A stretch of 64,000 bases of DNA from contig NZ_MKQD01000019.1 in assembly GCF_001913705.1 (NCBI RefSeq), positions 62,001-126,000 of the forward strand, given 5' to 3'. A program made the position numbers and the translations under genes. Below are positions 19,437 to 28,080 of the stretch, piece after piece. The number at the start of each line of letters is the position of its first letter. Within the stretch, counting starts at the first letter, position 1. This DNA comes from Thalassotalea sp. PP2-459. Lineage in GTDB: Bacteria; Pseudomonadota; Gammaproteobacteria; Enterobacterales; Alteromonadaceae. Below the pieces are notes generated by a model. The model ran no database searches. It saw only the letters and a program-made list of their open reading frames with translations, and was not told the origin of the DNA.

Positions 19437-20366
19437 ATGACCAAAGCACTCGAAATCTCAGATCTCAAGAAAACCTACAAAGGTGGCTTTCAAGCGTTAA
19501 AAGGGATAGATCTTTCCGTTGAAAGTGGGGATTTTTTCGCGTTACTCGGCCCAAATGGTGCGGGTAAATCCACTACAATCGGTGTGATAACTTCTTTAGT
19601 GAATAAATCTGCAGGAAAAGTAAAAGTTTTTGGCTATGATATTGATCAGGCACTAGAAACGGCAAAAAGTCATATTGGTTTAGTGCCACAAGAGTTTAAT
19701 TTTAATCAGTTTGAAAGTTTAACGAAAATATTAGTAAATCAAGCTGGCTATTATGGCGTAGATCGAGAAACAGCTCATCAGCGAGCTGAAAAGTATCTAA
19801 AGCAATTAGATTTATGGGAGAAAAGAGATAATGCAGCGCGTATGCTCTCAGGTGGTATGAAGCGACGCTTAATGATTGCTCGTGCATTGATGCATGAACC
19901 CCAAATGCTGATTTTAGATGAACCTACAGCGGGTGTCGATATTGAGTTAAGACGTTCTATGTGGGACTTCCTTCGCGAGTTAAATAAGCAAGGTATTACC
20001 ATTATCTTAACGACACATTACCTAGAAGAGGCTGAGATGTTGTGCCGCAATATCGCAATTATTGATTCAGGCGTTATTGTTGAAAATACAGATATGAAAT
20101 CGTTATTGGCAAAGCTAGATTTAGAAACGTTTATTTTAGACCTCAAGCCTAACAGTAATGTCCCTGTACTCAACGGATTTTGTTATCGGGTTATTGATGA
20201 TCATACCGTAGAGGTTGATGTGAAAAAATCACAACGAATTAATGATGTATTTGCACAATTGAGCGAGCAAAACATTGATGTGATCAGTATGAGAAATAAA
20301 AGCAACCGATTAGAAGAGCTGTTTGTCAGCCTTGTTGGAACAGGCGAAAAAGCGGAGGAAGCGTAA
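19437..20366 (+). CDS. yadG: ABC transporter ATP-binding protein (YadG-like)
   Basis: Cytoplasmic ATPase of a two-gene ABC-2-type exporter. Of its 309 residues, the first ~220 are the nucleotide-binding domain, with Walker A GPNGAGKST, Q-loop VPQEFNF, signature LSGGMKRR, Walker B LMILDEPTAGVD and the switch His in TTHYLEEAE. The last ~80 residues are the extra domain usual in this family. The permease begins two bases after the stop. The substrate of YadGH is unknown. Confidence 0.93.
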   Translation: MTKALEISDLKKTYKGGFQALKGIDLSVESGDFFALLGPNGAGKSTTIGVITSLVNKSAGKVKVFGYDIDQALETAKSHIGLVPQEFNFNQFESLTKILVNQAGYYGVDRETAHQRAEKYLKQLDLWEKRDNAARMLSGGMKRRLMIARALMHEPQMLILDEPTAGVDIELRRSMWDFLRELNKQGITIILTTHYLEEAEMLCRNIAIIDSGVIVENTDMKSLLAKLDLETFILDLKPNSNVPVLNGFCYRVIDDHTVEVDVKKSQRINDVFAQLSEQNIDVISMRNKSNRLEELFVSLVGTGEKAEEA

Positions 20367-20368
20367 GC

Positions 20369-21142
20369 ATGTCATCTACCAGAAATATGGTTGCCTTAAA
20401 AAGTATTTTACATAAAGAAACTCATCGCTTTATGCGTATTTGGGTGCAAACATTAGTGCCACCTGCCATTACCATCAGTTTGTATTTTGTTATTTTTGGT
20501 TCGTTAATCGGTTCAAGAATTGGTCAAATGGGCGGCTTTGATTATATGTCGTTTATCGTACCTGGTTTGATTATGATGAGCGTTATAACTAATTCCTATT
20601 CTAATGTGGCATCTTCGTTTTTTAGCGCCAAATGGCAACGCAATGTCGAAGAGATGCTCGTCGCTCCTGTACCTAATTGGGTCATCGTTGCTGGTTATGT
20701 TGGCGGTGGTATGGCTCGTGGTATATTAGTGGGCTTAATTGTTACAATCATCGCGATGTTTTTTACTCAGATCCAAATTCATAATGTATGGGTGATCATT
20801 GCCACAGTCGCACTTACGTCAGCAACCTTTGCTTTAGGTGGTTTGATTAATGCCGTATTTGCAGGCAGTTTTGACGATATTTCTATCATTCCTACCTTTG
20901 TATTAACGCCGCTAACGTATTTAGGTGGGGTATTCTATTCGATAAGTTTATTACCTGATTTTTGGCAAGGCGTGTCAAAAATCAACCCCATTGTCTATAT
21001 GGTTAATGCTTTCCGCTATGGATTTTTAGGTATTTCTGATGTCAGCTTACCAGTGGCGTTTAGTGTGCTAGGTGCGTTTATTATTGGTTTATATGCCATT
21101 GCCATGTATTTGATCACTAAAGGTATTGGATTAAGAAGCTGA
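20369..21142 (+). CDS. yadH: ABC-2 type transporter permease (YadH-like)
   Basis: Inner-membrane partner of the preceding ATPase, 257 residues with six predicted membrane helices. The ABC-2 pattern is seen in MSFIVPGLIMMSVI, KWQRNVEEMLVAPVPNW, and the motif PLTYLGGVFYSI near residue 190. It starts two bases after the ATPase gene, and its TGA overlaps the ATG of the following methyltransferase gene, so all three are one operon. Confidence 0.93.
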   Translation: MSSTRNMVALKSILHKETHRFMRIWVQTLVPPAITISLYFVIFGSLIGSRIGQMGGFDYMSFIVPGLIMMSVITNSYSNVASSFFSAKWQRNVEEMLVAPVPNWVIVAGYVGGGMARGILVGLIVTIIAMFFTQIQIHNVWVIIATVALTSATFALGGLINAVFAGSFDDISIIPTFVLTPLTYLGGVFYSISLLPDFWQGVSKINPIVYMVNAFRYGFLGISDVSLPVAFSVLGAFIIGLYAIAMYLITKGIGLRS

Positions 21143-21825
21143 TGGATGAAACACAATTAGGAGACTCAAAAGTTATTGTGACTAACCAAACGGGGATTCA
21201 CGAGAAACTGACAGAAATTGTTGAGAAACATCTAGCGCATCGTTCAAAAAAGCCTTATCAACAACATACGTTAGAGGCATTTTCTATTGCAAATGAACGC
21301 GTTAAAGCACACCAAGGAGAGGTGATCCTCGATTCATGTTGCGGCGTTGGCCAAAGTACCCGTTTATTGGCGAAAAACAACCCTAATGCTTTAGTTATTG
21401 GGGTTGATAAATCGGCGCATCGCATAGAGCGTAATGATGAAGAGTTGATTGAACGTACCGATACGCAAGGGGTGAATAACTACCTACTGTTACGTGCTGA
21501 TCTTAATGATTTTTATCGTTTAGTGGCCCAAGAAAAATGGCAAGTAAACCAGCATTATATTCTTTATCCTAACCCATGGCCTAAAAGTAAGCATATTCAA
21601 CGTCGATGGCATGGCAGTGCTGTATTTCCTGAAATAATTTCATTAGGCAAACGTATTACTTTACGTAGTAATTGGCGTTTATATCTCGAAGAGTTTTTAA
21701 TTGCGGCTAAGCTAACTAATCGTACTGGTGATATTTGCAAAGTGGAAAATAGCCCTGCATTGACACCGTTTGAAGCTAAGTACCAAGCGAGTGGACAAAC
21801 TTGCTGGCAGCTAGATATTTTCTAG
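21142..21825 (+). CDS. TrmB-like SAM-dependent tRNA methyltransferase
   Basis: A 227-residue class I methyltransferase. The SAM-binding strand is ILDSCCGVGQSTRLLA, followed by VIGVDKSAHRI. The segment YPNPWPKSKHIQRRW resembles the TrmB motif FPDPWxKxRHxKRR, which places it near tRNA (guanine46-N7)-methyltransferases. It is clearly divergent: the usual E-I-G-F-G-M-G loop is replaced by DSCCGVG and the PDPW aspartate by Asn. A canonical trmB may exist elsewhere in the genome, so substrate is uncertain. It is translationally coupled to yadH by an ATGA overlap. Confidence 0.8.
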   Translation: MDETQLGDSKVIVTNQTGIHEKLTEIVEKHLAHRSKKPYQQHTLEAFSIANERVKAHQGEVILDSCCGVGQSTRLLAKNNPNALVIGVDKSAHRIERNDEELIERTDTQGVNNYLLLRADLNDFYRLVAQEKWQVNQHYILYPNPWPKSKHIQRRWHGSAVFPEIISLGKRITLRSNWRLYLEEFLIAAKLTNRTGDICKVENSPALTPFEAKYQASGQTCWQLDIF

Positions 21826-21940
21826 TATGGGCTGATAGCGAAATTACGTGAGTACTTTATTGTTGGTCAATTTTTTAAAAATTGTTGGTTAAAATTACCA
21901 TTTTATTGTTTTTGTAACTACTATTAATCATAGTGGTAAT

Positions 21941-21975
21941 CATTGTTTTATAGGAAAAATGCAGATAAAACAATG
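21941..21975. repeat. 11-bp perfect inverted repeat upstream of a tiny membrane-protein gene
   Basis: CATTGTTTTAT (21941-21951) and ATAAAACAATG (21965-21975) are perfect complements 13 bp apart. There is no T-run after it. It may be an operator or an mRNA structure for the small gene 69 bp downstream. Confidence 0.4.
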
Positions 21976-22043
21976 GTATATCAATATTGGTCTGATATTT
22001 GTTTATAGATAAGCATCAGTCAATTTTAATAGAGGAAATGAAA

Positions 22044-22142
22044 ATGACTCACAATATCAAAAAAAATGTACTTATGATGGCATTAAGTAGTTTAGCAATA
22101 GTGGAACTTGGTTTTGTTTACTTAGCAACATTAATTGGCTAA
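22044..22142 (+). CDS. 32-residue single-pass membrane peptide
   Basis: A very short frame, MTHNIKKNVLMMALSSLA... ending in ATLIG. It has a basic N-terminus and one hydrophobic stretch of about 20 residues with a single Glu. AGAGG at 22031-22035 is spaced eight bases before the ATG at 22044; an ATG at 22038 is too close to it. I do not recognise the family. It stands alone between the TrmB-like gene and panP, after an 11-bp inverted repeat. The ribosome-binding site and composition make it plausible, but at this length it could be chance. Confidence 0.5.
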   Translation: MTHNIKKNVLMMALSSLAIVELGFVYLATLIG

Positions 22143-22269
22143 CACTTTGTTAGCAAAATAGTGTTAATCGTGAAAAAAGCAAGACATTTGATCTAAATTT
22201 TATTACAGTGCCGCACCTATGAAGGGTCATTAGTATCGGGTTAATGACAATAATTAGTTAGTGCTATTT

Positions 22270-23907
22270 ATGACAACAAACAAACGTGCGGCAAATGCGA
22301 CAGAAGAGTCGTTACTACGTATTTTTACTATTCCAGAAGCACCTGACTCAACGTTAGGGCGGATAGAACAAGAGATCTCGCAAAACCTTGCTGGATTTCT
22401 TGGTTCACATATAGCTGCAAAAGAAACTGCACTGACTGAAATAGAAAAAGATTTTGATTGCTCTAAAATTCCAGAGCAACCTGCATTTGTTTCTGATCAC
22501 ATGCACCACTTACTCGAAAAGTTGGTGTCACAATCTGTTCATACCTCAAGCCCTAGTTTTATTGGTCACATGACCTCTGCATTGCCTTATTTTATTTTAC
22601 CCCTTTCAAAATTGATGGTGGGGTTAAACCAGAACCTGGTCAAAATTGAAACCTCAAAAGCTTTTACACCGTTAGAGCGTCAAGTATTAGGTATGATGCA
22701 TCGGTTGGTGTACCAATTTGAAGAAAATTTTTATCAGCAATGGATGCACAGTGCAAACCATTCATTAGGCGCATTTTGTTCAGGCGGCACAGTGGCCAAT
22801 ATCACAGCACTTTGGGTGGCTCGCAATAATCTGTTACGAGCAGATGGTTCTTTTAAAGGAGTCGCACGAGAAGGTTTATTCAATGCATTAAAGCATTATC
22901 AGTACGACGGCTTAGCCATTTTGGTTTCTAAACGAGGTCATTACTCGCTGAAAAAATCAGCTGATGTGTTAGGTATTGGTCAAGACAGCGTTGTTGCTAT
23001 ACCAACCGATGAACATAATAAAATGGACCCGCAAAAGCTCAGAGAAAAGTGCCAAGAGCTTACCGCAAAAAATATTCGTATTTTAAGTATCGTCGGCGTT
23101 GCTGGCACGACAGAAACGGGTAATATTGATCCGCTCCACGAATTAGCAGATGTGGCGAATGAATACCAATGTCATTTTCATGTTGATGCTGCTTGGGGTG
23201 GCGCTACCTTACTTTCAAGTAAACACAGAGGTTTGTTAAACGGCATTGAGCGTGCTGATTCAGTCACTATTGATGCGCATAAACAAATGTATGTACCTAT
23301 GGGGGCAGGCTTAGTTGTTTTTCGTAATCCTGCGTCAGTCGCTTCAATTGAGCATCATGCTGAATATATTTTACGTAAAGGTTCAAAAGACTTGGGTGCG
23401 CATACATTAGAAGGCTCAAGGCCGGGTATGGCGATGCTCGTTTATGCAAGTTTGCACATTATTAGTCGCCCAGGCTATGAAATGCTGATTAACCAGGGTA
23501 TTGAGAAGGCAAAATATTTTGCTGATATTATTGATAAACATCCTGACTTTGAATTAGTAACAGAACCTGAACTATGTTTATTAACCTATCGTTATAATCC
23601 AGCCTCTGTTCAGCAATTATTGTCTAAAGCGGATGAAAACACGCTTACTAACGTCAATAATCTATTGGATAAGCTCACTAAATTCATTCAGAAAAGGCAA
23701 CGTGAGAACGGCAAGTCTTTTGTGTCTCGTACGCGTATCGAGGTGAAAAAATATCACGGCAGGAAAACATTAGTCTTCCGTGTTGTGTTGGCAAATCCAC
23801 TTACTTCAAAAGAGATTTTAAAAGATGTTCTAGAGGAACAAGTAGAATTAGCTCAAGAGAGCAGCCACTTTTTACCCAAGTTGGTCGCTTTATCACAAAA
23901 CCTATAA
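22270..23907 (+). CDS. panP: pyridoxal-dependent aspartate 1-decarboxylase PanP
   Basis: PLP enzyme of the group II decarboxylase fold, 545 residues. PanP makes beta-alanine from aspartate and replaces the pyruvoyl enzyme PanD in Vibrio and many Alteromonadales. The N-terminal region has SPSFIGHMTSALPYFILPLSKLMVGLNQN, with the cofactor Lys in DAHKQMYVPMGAG and the PLP-binding Asp in HVDAAWGG. panC and panB lie 0.4 kb away on the other strand, and no panD is in the window; both facts support this over glutamate decarboxylase. The start is taken at the ATG at 22270; a GTG at 22261 is possible, and neither has a strong ribosome-binding site. Confidence 0.9.
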   Translation: MTTNKRAANATEESLLRIFTIPEAPDSTLGRIEQEISQNLAGFLGSHIAAKETALTEIEKDFDCSKIPEQPAFVSDHMHHLLEKLVSQSVHTSSPSFIGHMTSALPYFILPLSKLMVGLNQNLVKIETSKAFTPLERQVLGMMHRLVYQFEENFYQQWMHSANHSLGAFCSGGTVANITALWVARNNLLRADGSFKGVAREGLFNALKHYQYDGLAILVSKRGHYSLKKSADVLGIGQDSVVAIPTDEHNKMDPQKLREKCQELTAKNIRILSIVGVAGTTETGNIDPLHELADVANEYQCHFHVDAAWGGATLLSSKHRGLLNGIERADSVTIDAHKQMYVPMGAGLVVFRNPASVASIEHHAEYILRKGSKDLGAHTLEGSRPGMAMLVYASLHIISRPGYEMLINQGIEKAKYFADIIDKHPDFELVTEPELCLLTYRYNPASVQQLLSKADENTLTNVNNLLDKLTKFIQKRQRENGKSFVSRTRIEVKKYHGRKTLVFRVVLANPLTSKEILKDVLEEQVELAQESSHFLPKLVALSQNL

Positions 23908-24049
23908 GTATGAAGCAATGTTATTGTGATTAACATTGCTTGATTCTTGAATCTTATCGAAATTTTTCGTGACTGTTGCCTAAAATTTACACTCTTTTGC
24001 TTTCTAACCGAAATGTTTTTCTTTCGATTGTTTTACAAAATGAAAGTTA

Positions 24050-24067
24050 AGGTGTAATATTACACCT
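24050..24067. promoter_or_regulatory. 18-bp perfect palindrome, candidate operator
   Basis: AGGTGTAATATTACACCT is a perfect inverted repeat with no spacer. It lies 24 bp upstream of the first possible start of a small coiled-coil gene. The size and symmetry suit a dimeric repressor site at a promoter, but no regulator is identified. Confidence 0.5.
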
Positions 24068-24090
24068 ATGATTACATTTTTGAGGGCTGT

Positions 24091-24240
24091 ATGATGTATA
24101 AAGAGGACAGTAATATGCCAGAAATGATTGATGAGCGCACTATCGAAGATAAATCTATTGAGCAGCAACTTGTTGATGCGCAAAAAGAAATTGAAGATTT
24201 GAAGAGTCAACTTATGTGGCTTGAACGTTCATACGAATAA
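24091..24240 (+). CDS. small acidic coiled-coil protein (SlyX-like in shape only)
   Basis: A 49-residue frame. From about residue 20 it is a heptad-like helix (KSIEQQLVDAQKEIEDLKSQ), ending in LMWLERSYE. Two starts are possible: ATG at 24091/24094 after GAGGG, or ATG at 24115 (41 residues) after AGAGGA. Overall shape recalls SlyX, but I see no real motif match. It is followed by a strong terminator and preceded by a perfect 18-bp palindrome, so it looks like a complete small transcription unit. Confidence 0.6.
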   Translation: MMYKEDSNMPEMIDERTIEDKSIEQQLVDAQKEIEDLKSQLMWLERSYE

Positions 24241-24261
24241 AATCAACTAACACACGTTTGA

Positions 24262-24297
24262 AAGGCCAGCAGTGAAAAACCACTGTTGGCCTTTTTT
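24262..24297 (+). terminator. bidirectional terminator between small gene and panC
   Basis: AAGGCCAGCAGTG (24262-24274) pairs with CACTGTTGGCCTT (24281-24293), one G-T pair, then T. It serves the small plus-strand gene and, with the A-rich side, probably the pan operon on the minus strand. Confidence 0.88.
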
Positions 24298-24320
24298 ATT
24301 ATGTAATCTTTGTTGTTGAG

Positions 24321-25166
24321 TTACAGGTTGACTTGCAAATTATCAATTAAGCGTGCTTTACCACAGTGCGCAGCGGCTAAAATAACTAAGTTTTTATCAT
24401 CTTCGCTTGCTGGCTGTAATGTTTTCGCATGACAAATATGGATGTAATCGGTTTTTAGTCCAGCATTATTAATGAAATTAGTCGCTTGCTTCGCTAAACC
24501 AATAAAGTCGGTATCTTGTTTTATTTTCTCAGCAAGCCACTGAATGTTTTGACTAAGTGCAGGCGCAATTTTTAACTCCTCTTCAGTTAAATATCCATTA
24601 CGTGAACTTAATGCTAAACCACTTGCTTCTCTTACTGTTGCTACCGGAATAATATCGATTGGCATGGATAAATCTTCAACCATGGTTTGAATGACTTGTA
24701 CCTGTTGATAATCTTTTAAGCCAAAACAGGCTACGTCAGGTTGCACAAGGTTAAACAGCTTACAAACGACTGTTGCTACGCCACGAAAATGACCTGGACG
24801 ACTTTCTCCACAGTAACCTTCAGAAACTTGCGGAACCTCAATAAAGGTTTGTTTATCAAGGCCTTTTGGGTATACAATTTCGGGTGTTGGCGTGAAAAGT
24901 AGATCAGTTTTGGCGGCTTCAAGTTGTTGTTGATCTGCTCGCAACGTTCTGGGGTAATTAGCAATATCTTCATTCTGACCGAATTGCATAGGATTAACAA
25001 AGATACTCGCAACGACTTTATCTGCGTGTTTATGGGCTTCTGTGATCAATGCAATATGACCTGCATGCAAATTACCCATTGTAGGTACAAAGGCAATTTT
25101 GAAACCTTGTTGTCGCCACTGGTTTATGGTTTCTCTTAAACTAGAAATATCGTTAAGGGTGATCAT
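24321..25166 (-). CDS. panC: pantothenate synthetase
   Basis: Joins pantoate and beta-alanine with ATP to make pantothenate. The 281 residues match the family. The nucleotide-binding signature is [10 protein letters not shown] near residue 29 (HxGH), with [18 protein letters not shown], the FGLKDYQQ motif, and SSRNGYL in place of KMSKS. It is the last gene of panB-panC; its substrate beta-alanine should come from PanP, encoded 0.4 kb away. Confidence 0.97.
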   Translation of the reverse strand: MITLNDISSLRETINQWRQQGFKIAFVPTMGNLHAGHIALITEAHKHADKVVASIFVNPMQFGQNEDIANYPRTLRADQQQLEAAKTDLLFTPTPEIVYPKGLDKQTFIEVPQVSEGYCGESRPGHFRGVATVVCKLFNLVQPDVACFGLKDYQQVQVIQTMVEDLSMPIDIIPVATVREASGLALSSRNGYLTEEELKIAPALSQNIQWLAEKIKQDTDFIGLAKQATNFINNAGLKTDYIHICHAKTLQPASEDDKNLVILAAAHCGKARLIDNLQVNL

Positions 25167-25174
25167 TATTCCGC

Positions 25175-25969
25175 CTACTTAAAAATGTGTTCATCACCTG
25201 GGAAGTTTTCTTTTTGCACTTCACTTATATATAACTCGATAGCTTTTTTAATGTCGCCAGTGTCGATAAGAAAGTTTCTTGAAAATTTAGGCATATAACT
25301 ACATGAAATACCTAAGGCATCATGCATAACAAGGATTTGGCCGTCGGTATCTTTTCCTGCACCAATACCGATAGTTGGAATGTCAATCGCCTCGGAGATA
25401 GCTTTACCTAACGAAGCAGGAATACATTCTAATACTAATAATTGAGCGCCAGCGGCTTCTAGTGCTTTTGCATGCTCGATCATTTCTTGTGCTTTGCTAT
25501 CGTCACGTCCTTGTACTTTAAAACCGCCAAAGACATTAACTGATTGAGGTGTTAAACCAAGGTGAGCACACACGGGTATCCCACGTTCAACAAGACCGGA
25601 AATGGTGTCAGCTAACCAAAGACCGCCTTCAATTTTAATCATACTTGCACCAGCTTGCATCAAAGTAGCTGCATTAGTGAATGCTTGCTCTTTTGTTGCG
25701 TAACTCATAAAAGGTAGATCGCTGATGATCAGTGTATTTTCAACACCGCGTTTCACGCATTGCGTATGATAAGCCATATGGTCAACATCAACAGGTAAGG
25801 TGTCATCTTGGCCTTGTAAAACCATACCTAGTGAGTCACCAATTAAAATGGCGTGAATACCTGCTTGATCGAATAATTTAGCAAAACTAGCGTCATATGC
25901 AGTGATTGTCGCTATTTTTTCACCTTGTTGCTTCATTTTTTGCAACACTGAGGTTGTTATCTTTGTCAT
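25175..25969 (-). CDS. panB: 3-methyl-2-oxobutanoate hydroxymethyltransferase
   Basis: Makes ketopantoate from alpha-ketoisovalerate and methylenetetrahydrofolate. The start at 25969 ([10 protein letters not shown]) gives 264 residues, the E. coli length; an in-frame start at 25987 would add six. Signatures are [16 protein letters not shown], the metal-binding [17 protein letters not shown], and [12 protein letters not shown]. It is eight bases upstream of panC. Confidence 0.97.
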   Translation of the reverse strand: MTKITTSVLQKMKQQGEKIATITAYDASFAKLFDQAGIHAILIGDSLGMVLQGQDDTLPVDVDHMAYHTQCVKRGVENTLIISDLPFMSYATKEQAFTNAATLMQAGASMIKIEGGLWLADTISGLVERGIPVCAHLGLTPQSVNVFGGFKVQGRDDSKAQEMIEHAKALEAAGAQLLVLECIPASLGKAISEAIDIPTIGIGAGKDTDGQILVMHDALGISCSYMPKFSRNFLIDTGDIKKAIELYISEVQKENFPGDEHIFK

Positions 25970-26025
25970 AAAAAGATCCAAAAACACAGTTATTTGTGCG
26001 ATAAATTGATTTTCTTGCAGCGATT

Positions 26026-26517
26026 TTAACTGAGTTGGCTGTGAATTGTTAGTGCGTTTTTATCGATGCTCTCGGCCAGGGTTGACACGTTACTATTACA
26101 AGGTAGTGTCAGTTTAGGTGCTATCTCTGCTAGTGGGATTAACACAAATTCTCGCTGTTTCATTCCGTAATGGGGGACGGTGAGGCGAGGAGTGTTTATT
26201 ATTTCTTGATCATAAAGCAGAATATCTAAATCAAGCACTCGTGCTCCCCAACGTTCGCCTTTTCTGACACGGCCAGCTTGCCGCTCAATAGCTTGTAATG
26301 CATCAAGTAATTCAATGGGGGTGAGTTTAGTATTAATAGCCATGACTGCGTTCATATAGTCAGGCTGGTCTTGTGGCCCCATCGGTTGACTACAATAAAG
26401 TGCTGAAAGCGCTATTTGAGTGATACCTGTATGCGCTCTGATACATTGAACAGCAAGTTGTATTTGTCGTTGCGGATTAGATAAATTGCTACCTAAGCCA
26501 ATATAACAAATTGCCAT
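26026..26517 (-). CDS. folK: 6-hydroxymethyl-7,8-dihydropterin pyrophosphokinase (HPPK)
   Basis: Transfers pyrophosphate from ATP to hydroxymethyldihydropterin in folate synthesis. The 163 residues carry [11 protein letters not shown] at the N-terminus and the family signature [15 protein letters not shown] with the metal-binding Asp pair. It starts two bases after the pcnB stop, so it is translated from the same message. Its product also feeds the folate cofactor that PanB uses. Confidence 0.96.
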   Translation of the reverse strand: MAICYIGLGSNLSNPQRQIQLAVQCIRAHTGITQIALSALYCSQPMGPQDQPDYMNAVMAINTKLTPIELLDALQAIERQAGRVRKGERWGARVLDLDILLYDQEIINTPRLTVPHYGMKQREFVLIPLAEIAPKLTLPCNSNVSTLAESIDKNALTIHSQLS

Positions 26518-26519
26518 GA

Positions 26520-27962
26520 TCAGTCCTGAGAGTTATTCGTACGAGGACGACGACGTTTTCTTGGAGAACGTCTGGCACCTGGTTTACTACGGCCAAGTGT
26601 TTTAACCATTTGTTGTTGAGTATCGTAGTTACGTTGTTGAAACTCAGTCCACCAATTAACAAGTTCTGCTAAATCATCACACCCTTGTGCAGACTCCACT
26701 TGGTGGCGCAATAATAAAAAGTCGTAACCAGCTCGAAACTTTTGATGTTCAAAGGTACGAAACGCTTTTTTGCCTTCACGTCGAGCGAGTTTATCTTGTA
26801 AAATTAAAATGTCTTTTATAACTGACTGAAAACGTTTGGGGATTGCGATACTCTGCTGTTGACGGCCCATTATTTCGCCATAAGCGGCAAAAAATGCATC
26901 TTGTGGTGTAAGTGATGATGTTTGTTTAAGCGCTTTTATTTGTTGCTGAATTGGATACCAAAGCATTGCTGCGAAAAGAAAAGCGGGTGTTACGCGCTTT
27001 TCGTTATTAATTCTGTCATCTGTATTGGTAAGAGCTTGCGTGATAAATGGAGATAAATAAGGTAGCGATTGATTAACTAAGGCCTCTTCTACGACAGGGA
27101 AAAAGTAACGAAACAAAGCGTATTGACGTAGCATCGTGTAATTTTCAACGGCTTTACCCGACAAAAATAGCTTCAAAAATTCTTCAAATAAACGTGCTGG
27201 TGGAATGTTTTCTAATAATGGCGCCGATGAAACAATAGGTGCTTCAGTTTCTTTACTGATATCCATGTCGAGCTTTGTGGCGAAGCGAATGGCTCGTAAC
27301 ATTCGCACAGGATCTTCGCGGTAACGCGTTTCTGGATCGCCGATTAAACGAATTTTTCGTTGAGAAATATCCTTGGCACCATTGGCAAAATCGTACACTT
27401 TAAAATCAGCTATCGAATAATAAAGTGCGTTAATGGTAAAATCACGACGTTCAGCGTCTTCTTCAATCGAGCCATAGATATTGTCACGCAGTAGCATTCC
27501 ATGTTCACTTTGCTTTGATGTTTTCCCGCAATTCTGTGCTTGTTGAGGGTTGTCGTGATGACCACGAAAAGTAGCAACTTCAATCACATCTCTACCGAAA
27601 ACAATGTGGGCAAGTCGAAAACGACGACCAATTAAACGACAGTTTCTAAATAATCCTTTAATTTGTTCAGGTGTCGCATTAGTGGCAATATCAAAATCTT
27701 TTGGCGTTAAACCAAGCATTATGTCTCGAACTCCACCACCCACTAAGTATGCATCAAAGCCTGATTTATTCAGGCGATAAAGTACTTTTAGCGCATTAGA
27801 ACTGATATATTGACGAGAGACAGGGTGTTGATCTCGGGTCAAAATTTGCGGGCCATCGGTGCTTACTGCACTGATTGAACTGTTGGAATTTTTTTCACGC
27901 ATAGATTGGCCGAATACCTTCTTACACAAATTGATAACGCGTTTGATACTTAACAACCTCAA
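26520..27962 (-). CDS. pcnB: poly(A) polymerase I
   Basis: Adds poly(A) tails to RNAs and speeds their decay. The protein has about 475-480 residues. The nucleotidyltransferase motif is LVGGGVRDIMLG with DFDIATNA, followed by LFRNCRLIGRRFRLAH, DFTINALYYS and RYREDPVRMLRAIRF. The C-terminus is strongly basic (GARRSPRKRRRP). The first ATG (27902) would remove IKRVINLCKKVFG, which aligns with the E. coli N-terminus, so initiation is probably non-AUG: TTG at 27962 or 27956, or ATC at 27947 nine bases after TTGAGG. The E. coli gene also uses a rare start. The operon order gluQ-pcnB-folK is standard. Confidence 0.96.
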   Translation of the reverse strand: MRLLSIKRVINLCKKVFGQSMREKNSNSSISAVSTDGPQILTRDQHPVSRQYISSNALKVLYRLNKSGFDAYLVGGGVRDIMLGLTPKDFDIATNATPEQIKGLFRNCRLIGRRFRLAHIVFGRDVIEVATFRGHHDNPQQAQNCGKTSKQSEHGMLLRDNIYGSIEEDAERRDFTINALYYSIADFKVYDFANGAKDISQRKIRLIGDPETRYREDPVRMLRAIRFATKLDMDISKETEAPIVSSAPLLENIPPARLFEEFLKLFLSGKAVENYTMLRQYALFRYFFPVVEEALVNQSLPYLSPFITQALTNTDDRINNEKRVTPAFLFAAMLWYPIQQQIKALKQTSSLTPQDAFFAAYGEIMGRQQQSIAIPKRFQSVIKDILILQDKLARREGKKAFRTFEHQKFRAGYDFLLLRHQVESAQGCDDLAELVNWWTEFQQRNYDTQQQMVKTLGRSKPGARRSPRKRRRPRTNNSQD

Positions 27963-28080
27963 AACTAAAAAAGAGCGCCGCGATCATATAACAGTAGGGC
28001 TAAAAAGAGAATGAAAAAAATACAGGCAACTGCGGTTATAATAGGTATTTGATTGGAATAACGCAGAAACGATAAGAAAA

